Source: Eucalyptus grandis (lineage: Eukaryota > Streptophyta > Magnoliopsida > Myrtales > Myrtaceae). From it: a DNA stretch of 64,000 nt. This document shows positions 11,422 to 21,693 of this stretch, piece by piece. A program made the position numbers and the translations under genes. The notes beneath the pieces were generated by a model. That model ran no database searches. It saw only the letters and a list, made by a program, of their open reading frames with translations, and was not told where the DNA came from. Location of the stretch: the NCBI RefSeq assembly GCF_016545825.1, contig NC_052616.1:1054001-1118000 (forward strand). The letters run 5' to 3'. Numbering within the stretch: the first letter of the stretch is position 1; every line of letters begins with the position of its first letter.

Positions 11422-13145
11422 ATGGAATGTATTCAAAGTACGTCTCAAGTGGCAGCTGGAAATGAACTTGCTCAAATGCCTCTGATACCTGGGCTTCCTG
11501 ATGACATCGCTCTTTCCTGCTTGGCAAGACTTCCACGGAAGTTCCACAGTCTTGAAATGCGTGTCTAAGCGGTGGAGAGACTTAGTTTGTAGTGATGAGT
11601 GGTATTCTTACAGGAGAAAGCATAAACTTGACGAAGCATGGATCTATGCTTTGTGTAGAGACAAACAGGAACGTAGTTTCTGTTATGTGTTAGACCCCAA
11701 TTCCTCGCAAAGATGTTGGAAGCACATTCAAGGCATTCCCCCGCAAATTTCAAAGCGAAAAGGCATGGGATTTGAAACGCTCGGGAAGAAGATTTACTTT
11801 TTGGGAGGTTGTGGTTGGGTTGAAGAGCCTACTGATGAAGTGTACTGCTATGATGTTTCTGCCAACACATGGAATGAAACTACTTCATTGTCAATTGCGA
11901 GGTACATGGTGATATTAATGTTCTTAATCTATAAAATTGGCCATGTACTGCCTTTGCATGTTGAAACACTGCGGTTTTCTTTTTATTTTCCTGGGCATGG
12001 CGTTTCTTGCTATCATTTAGTTTAATCTTCTTTGTAGGGCTTAGATCTGAATTTCTACTCGATGAAAGATTATCTGAATTTCTACTCGATGAAAGATTGG
12101 CCTTTTTTCTCCTCATTCATCTATAAGTGCAAAACTTTGCAGATAAGGACGTTTTGGTAGATTCTAGACACGTGTTAGGACAATTCATCTTCATGAGGAC
12201 ACATATTAGAATGCTAGGGAAAATATAGCAGCAATAGAACTTGATAGACACAATAGAGGAGGAAGTAGTAAGTAAGTAACCTCTGAAACTCTATGCGGTA
12301 GGAGAGAACTCATGATCTCTATGATACATTGTCACCCATAAGGGAATGATAATGAACCCTCATGCTCTTGACTGGTGGTGGTGTTTCTTGCCTTCTACCA
12401 GTTGGGAAATATAAGAACAATAAAAGCTGGTGACTTGATTGTTTGATGGGAATTTTTTGTAGACTGAACTTCCACAGGTTTCTTTTTTCTTTTCTCATGC
12501 ACTGAAGGTTATATAGCTTCTTATCTAATTCAGTTAAGCTCTTCAGGTGCTATTTTGCTTGTGAAGTCTTGGATGAGAAAATTTATGCAATTGGGGGTTT
12601 AGGTACAGATCTGAGCGGTCCCAATTCTTGGGACACTTATGATCCCAGCATAAATGGTTGGATCTCTCACGTGGACCCTAACCTCGTTCCTGACATAGAA
12701 GATTCTGTGGTATTGGATGGGCAAATATATATCCGATGCGGTGGTTCTTCACTTTTGCTCTCATGTCTATGCCATTGTGTACGAACCATCGAGGGGCTCG
12801 TGGCAACATGTGGACGCTGACATCGCGTCTGGCTGGAAAGGTCCAGCAGTCGTCATAGATGGGACTCTTTATGTGTTGGATCAAAGTTCAGGACTAAGGC
12901 TGATGAAGTGGCAGAAGGAAAGCAAGGATTGGGTGGTGGTTAAGAGATTGTCACAGCTATTAACTCAACCTCCTTGCCGACTTGTTGCAATTGGCAAGAG
13001 ATTATTTGTCATAGGGAAGGGGCTTAGCACGCTGGTGTTCGATGTGGACCAGAGTGAAAACGCAGGAAGAATAATGGTGGGATCTTCCATATCCAAGTTG
13101 ACTTCTGATTATGATGTAATTAGCTGTAAAGTTGTAGCACTATAA
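11422..13145 (+). pseudogene. SKIP4: SKIP4-like F-box/kelch gene, copy A, two frameshifts
   Basis: Related to the Arabidopsis SKP1-interacting partner 4, an F-box protein that would join an SCF ubiquitin ligase and present substrates through kelch repeats. Exon 1 is 11422-11901 and exon 2 is 12547-13145; the ATG at 11422 matches copy C. Compared with copy C, exon 1 lacks two bases near 11540, just after the F-box core (PGLPDD, then LARLPRKFH), and exon 2 has one extra base near 12757, after IYIRCGGSSLL. Both break the frame, so no full protein is possible. An ATG at 11501 in the shifted frame could begin a protein without an intact F-box, but exon 2 is broken anyway. The intron and the 3' exon end match copy C closely, so the lesions look recent. 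Confidence 0.88.
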
Positions 13146-13639
13146 AGTTGGTCAGGCTCATTTAAATTCTTGTTGGATTGTGATTTGTGACTCCACAGGC
13201 CCCCGTATTTATGATGTTTGTGGTCAGTAAATATGTTGGGTTGTTCTTTCTGAGAATGGACGCCGAAGAAGTGAATGTATATCACGTTTGTAAATATGAA
13301 CAAGGTTGTTCCTGCTACATTAGTTGACATTTTAGAGAAATGGATAGCGGTTTTTCTTTTCTACACGTAAGTGTGGATAGCGGTTTTCATGAAAACGCTG
13401 CTCTGATCCATCCTGCATTTCCAAGATTTCACAAGTTGTCAAAGACTTGTAGTAACAACCTCACGAGAGAGAGATTCCGACCCAAAATCTAATACGACGA
13501 ATTGAATACAGGTGATTGGAAATAGCGTGAAAAATTATGGTTTTTTAGTGGTTCCGGCATTGGACTCGTTGTTTTTTTGATGAGTTTGGTTCCCACTGTT
13601 TTATTTTTGGGCATGATGAACGTAGCCTATTCATTCACT

Positions 13640-13925
13640 TAGAAACAGCTACGGATTGAGAGATGCCGGGACGATATTGACGTGAAGTTTGTTGGAAGAG
13701 GCCCTTCGTCTCCGTGCTGCTCCAGGAGGAGTTGATACGTTCAGAAGGAACGGAAGAATTTCGATTCAGATGGATCGTAACGCATTCCGTGGGACGCGGC
13801 GACTGAGCTTTTCAGATGAAAATGCCTACAGAAGGTACCTGTGTGATATGCACGCATGCTGGCCAGCTACTCATCGAGCACTACAAAGGATAAAAGATGA
13901 TATGATACAAAACTTGAAGAGATAA
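13640..13925 (+). other. conserved flank 3' of SKIP4-A, short open frame, doubtful
   Basis: A frame of about 78 codons (13689-13925) is open in block A, but the same frame in block C (about 53400-53640) has a TAG after the codons for ISI. The residues match no family I recognise. It is most likely untranslated 3' flank carried along by the duplication, or a decayed exon. Confidence 0.3.
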
Positions 13926-15654
13926 TGACACAAATGATTCTTGAATTTTAATCTAATATGTAATGTAATCCTTAAACTTTTAATTTGTAATGTATATATG
14001 ATTCTTGAACTTTTCATTTAAGTCTATGTGTTCAATTTAATCTCTTAACGATATAAAGATATTCCATGCTATCATTTTATTATAAATAATATCACCATAT
14101 TGAACAAATGAAAAAACAAACATCTTATTTTCGATGCGGCAAAGAATTGAATAGGATAGTTCAAGTTCAAGTGTCAACAAAATTCATAAAAACTTTATGT
14201 TTAAGTGAATACATTTTTAGCCCTAACTTGAGAAGCATCTATGGACTCAACCCATTATTTATGTTTGCATTTATATCCACACTTTCGAAGTTTCTTTATT
14301 GGTCTATGCACTAATGACTTGAAGCTTGACTCAAGTGAAAGAGTATGATTACTTCCAACTTAAAAGAGGGGAGAGAACAGTTTTTAGATTTTTTTTAATA
14401 AGAATGGCAAAAAAATAAGTAAAAAGAGGAGAGACAAAAGGATACTATATATACTGATTAATGACATGAGTGAGATAGATTGAATTTGAACTCACGAAAT
14501 ATATTTAGAAGTAGGAATTACTAAGGAAATAGGCAATGATCTATAAGATTTCAGAAAAGACCTTTGCTTTCAAAATTTGTTTTTTGAAATTTAAGTATTA
14601 TTTAATGACACGAGTGAGATAGATTGAATCTAAACTCACAAACTTGGAAATAAGAATATTACAAGTGTCATAATTTATGTACTGTTTTCACTTAAGTATC
14701 GTAACTTTCATTCAATCACTTGCCATAACTTTTAAAAAGCGTTTACCCAATTGTCGAAAATCCGACATGGCATCACACTTGGTGAACGTTTTAAAAAAAA
14801 TTATGAAACTCAAGTCATCGATTAAAAAATTATATGGTACTCAAGTGATTAGAAAAAAAAAAGCAATGGCACACAAATAAGTGCCGTACTAAAATTATGG
14901 CACTCAAGTGATATAAAAAAAAGTTATGATACTCACACCGTACGAAAAATATAGCTTTGTAGTGTCCTTAATTTAGTATATTACACTATACAACATCAAT
15001 GAAAAGTGACCCGGACCGGAGCTGAACGGCCTCTACAAATCCCAAAGCAAGAGAAATTCAAGAGGAGAGAAATGACACGGACGGGAGAGGAGACAGAGAT
15101 TCGGAGACATCGCATCATGCAAGCGGGAGCTATGAGCATTGCCGGACACCAGGATTGAACCGCCGGAGCTGGAAGCTGTCATCGTCGAGAGAGACGGATA
15201 AGATCGAACAGAAGAAGAGAAGGTGTGCGCTCAGCTCAGGTGAACTTCCAGACAGGTTGGAATTCTGCTGGAAACTCGACCCGCATTTTTCCCTTTTTAC
15301 TAGAAAATATACGTCAGCAGGAGCCACGAGCACGATGAGCAGGCGACGCCAAGACGAAGGTCGACGTGCTTTCTTGGGCGAGGGGAGGGGCTGGAATCCG
15401 GAGAGAAATGGGCCCGCTACGTAATGGGCCTTCAGGCCGCGATTGGGCCGCCTAATCGAATCCCAGGCCCGGTCTCGTAATGGGAAACTGGCAATTGTCC
15501 CTTTACATCTGTCGGCAGGGGTGCCCAAATGAAAAAAAAAAAAAACTGGAATTGATCGATTTTATTTATTATGATGTGGCTAAAACTAAGTCAAGGAACG
15601 ACTTCGAAGATAAAGGGTGTTCCGCGTTTATGAGCATGTGAAACAACAGTCACA
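13926..15654. other. block A spacer with a GC-rich stretch near 15.1-15.5 kb
   Basis: AT-rich spacer to about 15000, then a GC-rich stretch. On the minus strand 15130-15528 is open for 132 codons, and the copy in block C (56045-56338) is open for 97, but the residues match nothing I know. The GC content and a pyrimidine-rich minus strand would fit an old promoter or first exon. No gene is claimed. Confidence 0.4.
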
Positions 15655-17164
15655 AAGACTTTTGCCACTTTGAATTGACAAACAAGGGTCATTCTATAGT
15701 TTTTTTTTTTTAGAAAGTTAATGTTTTAACATATGATAGTACCGATCACGCACGATCCATAAAATTATTGAATACAATACGTATTTGATCTTTGTCTTAT
15801 CTCTATTTAGTTGGTTCATATGGCCAGAAATTTTCTACTTTCCTTGTAGACTTGGGCTTAAACCTTATTGGGAGCACCCTGGAAATAAAATCCCAATTCC
15901 ACCAAGTCTATATGATGTAATGCACCCTTAAGATCTCCCAACAAAATGAACTAATTGAAGTGCACGAAAGCGCCTCTGGATACCACTTCATCGCTAAATT
16001 ACAAAAAAGGAAAGTTGCGTAGGAGTGATCGTTATGGCTCAAAAGTCAAGTTGCAAACCCAAAACTTACATTAGGAGGCGTGGTACAAAAGAATTGCTAT
16101 ACTTTAACCTTCTTCTTTTTTTTAACTTTTCTTTTTAACCAATAGATATACATAAATAAGTAGGATACTGGCAATTTTGTACAAGATTACATTGAGAAGA
16201 TGTGTTTGACGTGCAAATTGATGCCGCCGCCCCAAATTCTCAACTAGAGGAAGACTTGGAAGATGACTTTCGAGTCAAGGTGCAGTTGATGACTTACGCT
16301 GAACGCGAAGTCGATGAAATACAAACATCGACTTCACCTACACGGCAAGGATTTTGATCATAGACATGACAAGTGCCTCAAATTCTCCGTCATAATTCTA
16401 AGTATTGCTCTAATTGCTTATGTTATCGTTGACGGTTGGTGATACACCTCTTATTTTCTTAGCCTTTGTTAAGGGGGAGGATTTGATGCAACTAAAGAAG
16501 TTGAATCACATAATTTACGCATAGCATAAACAAATACCAAGTATCAAGGCATGACCCGAGAGTTTAACTCAACGGTTGTAGAATAACAATTGAAATACAT
16601 AATTCCATTTTAGGGTCATCCACCTTGGTATTTGACTCAATTTGTCCGTACATGAGAATTTCTCGCGATTGCAATTCACCTATCTAAGATGGACTTCATT
16701 GTCGTGGAAAAAGGGAGTACCACTAGTTCATTCATTTTGCTCAGTAAGAATAAATGACTTGGACTAAGACCAAATTGAAAGACTAACTACTCGTTCAAAT
16801 CGTCTTGGTCCTCTTTGAATGGGCTTTTACTACTTAATACACACAAGTGTTGTCACGAGCCTGGTTGGGTGGTCACTTTGGCCCTACTTCTTTTTTTTTG
16901 TTAGTCCTACTTTACTCCTACGCTAACTCTCACTCTTAGACCTTTGCTTTGCCTCATTGTATGATGTGGGAGTCGAAACTCACACTTGAAACTAAATCGT
17001 CCTTACCCCAACCTTTCCTGAGAATGTGGGGATTCGAACCCCCCACCAATTCTTTTCATTTTGGAATGGTGGCCACTGAGCTTTGGCCCCACTTGGAGGA
17101 AACAATATTCCTATGTTCCAGATGTAACTTGATTTGTTTTGTTTAATGTAATTTTGTTATTCTC
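15655..17164. repeat. duplicated block X (pairs with 34530-35930)
   Basis: From CACAAAGACTTTT at about 15653 the sequence aligns, with clear divergence, to 34530-35930. Matching landmarks include ATTGACAAACAA, CTTTCGAGTCAAGG (16270 and 35160) and the CAAGCCTGGTTGG-type string (16858 and 35780). Block X contains a SINE that block X' lacks. A small part (16403-16478) also matches 57166-57237 nearly perfectly. No gene was recognised. Confidence 0.75.
16890..17080 (-). mobile_element. tRNA-derived SINE (copy 2) with target duplication
   Basis: Reading the minus strand, the element starts with a tRNA-like box A (CTCAGTGG, continuing into the flank), has a box B (GGTTCGAATCC, complement of 17030-17040) and ends in an A-rich tail (T run at 16891-16899). 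Its flanks CTTTGGCCCTACTT (16876-16889) and CTTTGGCCCCACTT (17081-17094) are a 14-base target duplication with one mismatch. The paralogous site near 35800 (CTTTAGCATTACTT) holds one copy and no insert, which confirms the insertion and its ends. Confidence 0.88.
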
Positions 17165-18290
17165 CACCTCCATCCTCATCCCACCTTGCGAAGTGCGGGG
17201 CAAGGTTGGCTATTAGAACGATGAGGAAAAGGATTATATTTTTGCTAGTTCATTTAATAAGAACAATGAATAGATATGGTAAACGAGGAGAGATGCGTTT
17301 GTAATTTACTAAGTTGGTACCAATAAATGACATTAGTGATAGATTGAAAATGATTCACAAACTTGTAATTAGAAGTAGGAATTACTAAGGAAAAGTCAAT
17401 GGTTTATAAGAATTTAGAAATGACCTTTACGTTTTTTAAATATAACAATTATTTAATACTGAACAGTGATTTTTTTTAAAAACCTACGTATACAAAATTT
17501 TAACTTCATTTCAAATCACTGAAAAGTTTTTTTTTTTTATAGAATTTTGTGATTTAAAAGCACATTTTTACCAAATTATCAATTATGAGAACAAAAAGTC
17601 CATATGACTCAACATGTCACAAAGATATAGAATAATTTGTTATGCGCATGAAATGGAAAGTCCAAACACGACATGCTAAGTTGGTGTTATGAAAGGTTTG
17701 ATGATTTCTTTGAAAAAATTGTTATGCTATTGCACGTTGATTTTCAGTATAGAGCAGAATAAAATCTGCTCTTTCCTATTCGTTTTTGAGTTTGATAAAT
17801 GCATTGCTTATCAAGTAAGGATGATCCTCTGTGACCTATTGATTCATAAAGAGCATGTCACGGGCTTCTCCATGCTTAATAAAGGGCATGTCTTAGAACA
17901 CAAATTAAGGAAATTGTAAAGTTATAGGCTAGCCCGTCCACGTGAAACTTTGGCTAGGAAGCGTCGGATCCACGTTGTACCAGGGAAAAAAAAGAAAGGA
18001 AAAAGAAAAAAAAAAAGGTGGATTTAAAAAACTTACCTGGAATTCCAAGATGAGCGGTGTGAACATCCGTTCACTATCTCTTGGAGGGAAAATTTGACCC
18101 TTAATTTTTGTGCTTTCTTTGGTTAAGGTCTTTTCAACTTTCAATTTATCTAATCAAATCTAGCCCCTAGAACTGATTCTAATAAATTTGAATTGACGTG
18201 TTTGTCGGACCATTTTAGAGTACGAAGTGGGAAAGACAAACTTGCTTTTGTGGACTAGTGTCAAAAATCGTTTCCTCAAATGAATATATA
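17165..18290. repeat. duplicated block Y (pairs with 26697-28707 plus 31654-31790)
   Basis: This AT-rich block aligns with the region downstream of the RLP gene. Landmarks are GCGAAGTGCGGGG (17188 and 26706), a run at GAAACTTTGGCTAG (17943 and 28493), and GGGTACGAAGTGGG at 31703 against its copy at 18220. In Y the block is continuous. In the partner it is interrupted by a LINE and by a solo LTR, so Y acts as an approximate empty site for both. No gene was recognised. Confidence 0.8.
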
Positions 18291-19989
18291 GGTTGAGTAT
18301 AATAATTAAGTCCACACCAAGCTTCTATGAAGTGCCAAAATACACGTCCTTATTTTCAACCATCAAAAGACAAATTTTGATAAGTTCAAACATAGTATTT
18401 TTTTTTTTCTTTTACAGTCAAGTCCATGTTCTTAGAATTTATCTAATCAAGTCTTTAAATTTGCATAATTTTTCTAATCAACCATGCCAATGTTCGAGCA
18501 CACAAGTCAATGCCAAAATATGAGTCCTTAAAGAATATTAAGTTTGAGTGTAATTATTTAACCCCAGGCGAAACTACATCAAATACCAAAACGCGTTTCC
18601 TCCACCTTGTTCAAAAGACAATTTAAAAAATCAAAAGAAAGTTTTGTCTAGGAAGCTTTTTCTTCTCCCGTCGTACAAGGGGTAAAAAGAGATGGATAAA
18701 AAATTAAAAAATAAACAACTTTTGACTACTTGCTTGGACTTCCAGAATGAGCAGCGCACCGTTGTTTTGGTCCACCATGTGCGAGCGGTAAAGTTTTACT
18801 TTTCCTCCCTTAATTTACACTTTTTTTTTTCAATCTAGTTCTTGAACTTTTAATTCAATTAATCAATTCCTTAAACTTGCATAAATTTTTTAATTGAGTT
18901 TGATCTTTGGCACTAGTTCTGATAAGCTCGATCTAATGTAGCAATCAAATCATTTTAGAGTATGACATGGAAAAAAATTAACCTCCCCAAACAAACCACC
19001 AAGAAAAAATAATGTAAATGTTTTCCTTTATGGAAATGCCACAGTTATATTGTTTGCCTCCAGGTACAAGGCGTTGAGATAAAGAAAAGCTTCTTATTTT
19101 AAGTCATCCTCCGACCTTATCCGAGGGTTTTGTCAACGTGAATTGATTGCAATTGGTGTAATTTACTGAAAAGAATTATTCTCTTTGGGACACGAGGTCA
19201 CACACTAGTCTCTTGTGTTTTCCTTTTTGGTTTATTCCAGAAATACATTGGGGTAATCTCCTGAACTATTATCTTTGGGGAAACCTTTCCCGAATAAGTT
19301 ATTAGTCAATAGATGTCATTTAGGTTCATTTCCTAATACATCACTGGGTAATTTTTTCAGCTTTGCTTATTTGGAGACACAATGAATAATTGAAGGTTCA
19401 ATGGTGGTGGCACAAATTATGTAATGAGAGAGGCCTTTTGTTTCGCTAATGACCCCCTTGGATTTATTGAAGGACAGGTCTAAGTACTCTACTCTTCTCA
19501 GGTGGCCAAATTCCCTGGAGATCCATCGACTAATGTTCAAAAATTCTTCTTGACTTGGGTAAATGCCAAAAGGCTAGAATCCTCCTTTAAGACCTTCTTG
19601 ATCACTAAACGACGGGACGTAAAATTGATTTCATTGACTGAAGGTTCAAAGAACCTGCGTCTTTGGGCAGCTCAACACTTGATGGGGAAGTGTTATATCA
19701 ATGCCGGTGGTTAGGTTGGTACAACTGGTTTGTCGTAAGGAAGAAAATTCTTTCTTGAGGTTTGTCAAGTTTGTCTTTTTCTTTTCTTTTCTATGTGAAA
19801 AAGAAATGGGAAGGGGACCGTACTAATAATACTAGCAATGAATGACGAGCACGGCACGGCAAAACTTTTAGTTCCCACGTGAATTTTCAATTATAGCTTC
19901 TTTGACAAATGATGCCTCATCTATGCTTGGACTCTAGAGTCTCCTCGTCATTTCCGAGAAAGTATCATTGGGCCTTTGCATCAATAGAT
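18291..19989. other. AT-rich spacer; weak repeats, one unassigned short frame
   Basis: About 18640-19000 is a diverged repeat of the 17930-18250 segment (AGGAAGC... then an AAAAGAAAGG-like run, ATTTTAGAGTAYGA), and a further relative lies at 31800-31950. A frame of 70 codons ending at 19714 (starting AKFPGDPSTN) has protein-like composition and might be an exon fragment, but I recognise no family and see no flanking exons. Confidence 0.4.
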
Positions 19990-20420
19990 CAAAGTCATCC
20001 CCATCGTGGATCACATCAGTCCACAATTGGGCTTCTAGATGGAGGTACGCACAAGCGATCCATATGGATGAACAAACAACTATGAACAACTTTTGTACTT
20101 AAAATTTACCCTTGAAGTTATGAGTCAAATCAAAGGACATGAACAATTACCTGGAAGCTTGTCGCCAATTTCCAGTACGTCGCTGAAAGAAAAGAATGGA
20201 TACTTTTAATAAAGTATGAAATATAGATTAAAAAAAGAGAATGCCAAGCCCCTGCTGCTCTCGGGCCCTACATAACGAAAGAAATGTTCATGCGCCTAAC
20301 ATCCTGCAGTCTTCAAACCCATACAGAAGGCATACCTAAAATCAGTTTAAAGTATTGGGGTCCAGCACTACGAATGGCCAAATAGCAAGATAATTCCATT
20401 GCCAGAACCAATTAGAACAT
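19990..20420 (+). repeat. orphan copy of the RLP promoter
   Basis: This segment aligns with 21233-21605, the region directly upstream of the RLP gene. Shared landmarks include GAACAAACAACTATGAACAA, GAGAATGCCAAGCC, CAAACCCATACAGAAGGCAT and CATTGCCAGAACCAATT. In this copy the homology stops before the TATA box and no LRR coding sequence follows. The sequence after it (20440-20620) matches 37170-37360 instead. It reads as the remains of a tandem RLP unit that lost its gene. Confidence 0.8.
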
Positions 20421-21232
20421 GAATTGTAGATAGAAGTTACCTCAAAATAAGAGAAATTATTTCACCCTCGGAAATTATGTGGACGCTTGCTTTTGAGTTT
20501 TGTCCAGTCAAAGAAGAACTTAATGTACTGTTTTTACTGTGATTTCTTTTGCTGTCTAATGTCTCTTAATAATGGCTAATGAAAGCTTGAAGAATAGCAA
20601 GTTTTTACCCTCTTCATAGCCCTCAGTTTAGTGTTGCAGTCTTGAATGAGGTGTGCGACTTAAGATTTTTCCATAAAATCAATGTCTTCATGTTGCCCCC
20701 TTTAGAGCCGTATCTGCTCTTTTTATAAATTTGAATCAAATAGAAAGGTTTACGAAATGAAAACATGAACAAAGATAACACTAATGCAGCACAAAAATAA
20801 AACTAAGCCAACCTTTTTGCAGAAAAGTTAATTCAAAAACAATATGGATTATAGGTAGCAAAAATACATTAGATTGTTAAGAAATTTAATCATGGCTCAT
20901 ATATATTTTGTTCACATACATGCACACGCACATAACTCTCTCTGTTTCTGTTCATTCGTGCACATGCGCACATACGACTTTTTTTTTTCTTCTATGCCCT
21001 GCTTTTATCTAATAAAGGTGCAGTACCCACTTATTTCAAAGTCTTTATTTGATTATTCTGAGTGCACAGCCATCTATGTCAATAATATAATTTGATCTTT
21101 CATCTTTTTATGTTCTGATTGTGTTGATATTTTTTTCGATACTTTTATGTTAAATTGGGTGTTTCTCATTTCACACTTGAAACAGATGTATAGGTGAGTT
21201 GAACAAGCAACTCACCTATAAATGGATTATTG
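20421..21232. other. spacer between promoter copies
   Basis: The first 200 bases pair with 37170-37360 (ACCTCAAAATAAGAGAAATT and onward). The rest is AT-rich and holds no recognised gene or element. Confidence 0.5.
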
Positions 21233-21615
21233 ATGGAAGTCTGCACAAGCAACCCATGTTGTTGAACAAACAACTATGAACAACATTTGTACTTGAAATT
21301 TAGCCATGAAGCTATGAGTCAAGTCAAACGACATGAACTATTTACATGGGAGCTTGTTGCCAATTTCCAATATGTCACCAAAAGAAATAGATGGATTCTA
21401 TATTAAAAGTATGACGGAGAAATATGGATAAAAGGAGAATGCCAAGCCACTGCGCTTGTGCCCTATATAATAAAAGAAATGTTTATACGTCTAAGATCCT
21501 GCAGTTTTCAAACCCATACAGAAGGCATACGTAAATCATTTAAAGTTCTGAGGTCAAGCACTATGAATGGCCAAGTAGCAAGAAATTTCCATTGCCAGAA
21601 CCAATTGTTGCTGCC

Positions 21616-21622
21616 TATAAAA
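21616..21622 (+). promoter_or_regulatory. probable TATA box of the RLP gene
   Basis: TATAAAA sits 72 bases upstream of the RLP ATG at 21694, leaving room for a start site near 21648 and a short leader. The upstream promoter copy at 19990-20420 lacks this box because its homology ends just before it. Confidence 0.6.
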
Positions 21623-21693
21623 ACCTTCTACGTTGCACTCTCCCTCGAAAACTCACTTCAGTAACCACAATAACAGAAACAAAAGCAGAAAAT

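Larger units (their letters stand above)
9343..15655 (+). repeat. segmental duplication block A (pairs with 49187-56466)
   Basis: From AAATGAATGAAATGTAATGG at 9343 the sequence runs almost collinearly with block C from 49187, through the SKIP4-like gene, its flanks and the GC-rich stretch near 15.1-15.5 kb, until the two diverge at about 15655 and 56466. Identity by eye is very high, with scattered substitutions and small indels. The main length difference is about 1.06 kb present only in C (53837-54899). A short near-identical segment also pairs 16403-16478 with 57166-57237, so the original duplication probably reached at least 16478. Confidence 0.9.

Noticed and set aside
11501..12025. SKIP4-A as a working gene starting at an internal ATG.
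   Set aside because: This start skips the F-box, and exon 2 has its own frameshift, so no sensible full product results.
17028..17084. A possible tRNA gene, because of boxes A and B.
   Set aside because: No cloverleaf can be formed. The body, tail and target duplication show a SINE.
19505..19714. A 70-codon frame with protein-like composition.
   Set aside because: No family recognised, no flanking exons and no ATG of its own in a convincing context, so it is mentioned only within the spacer entry.
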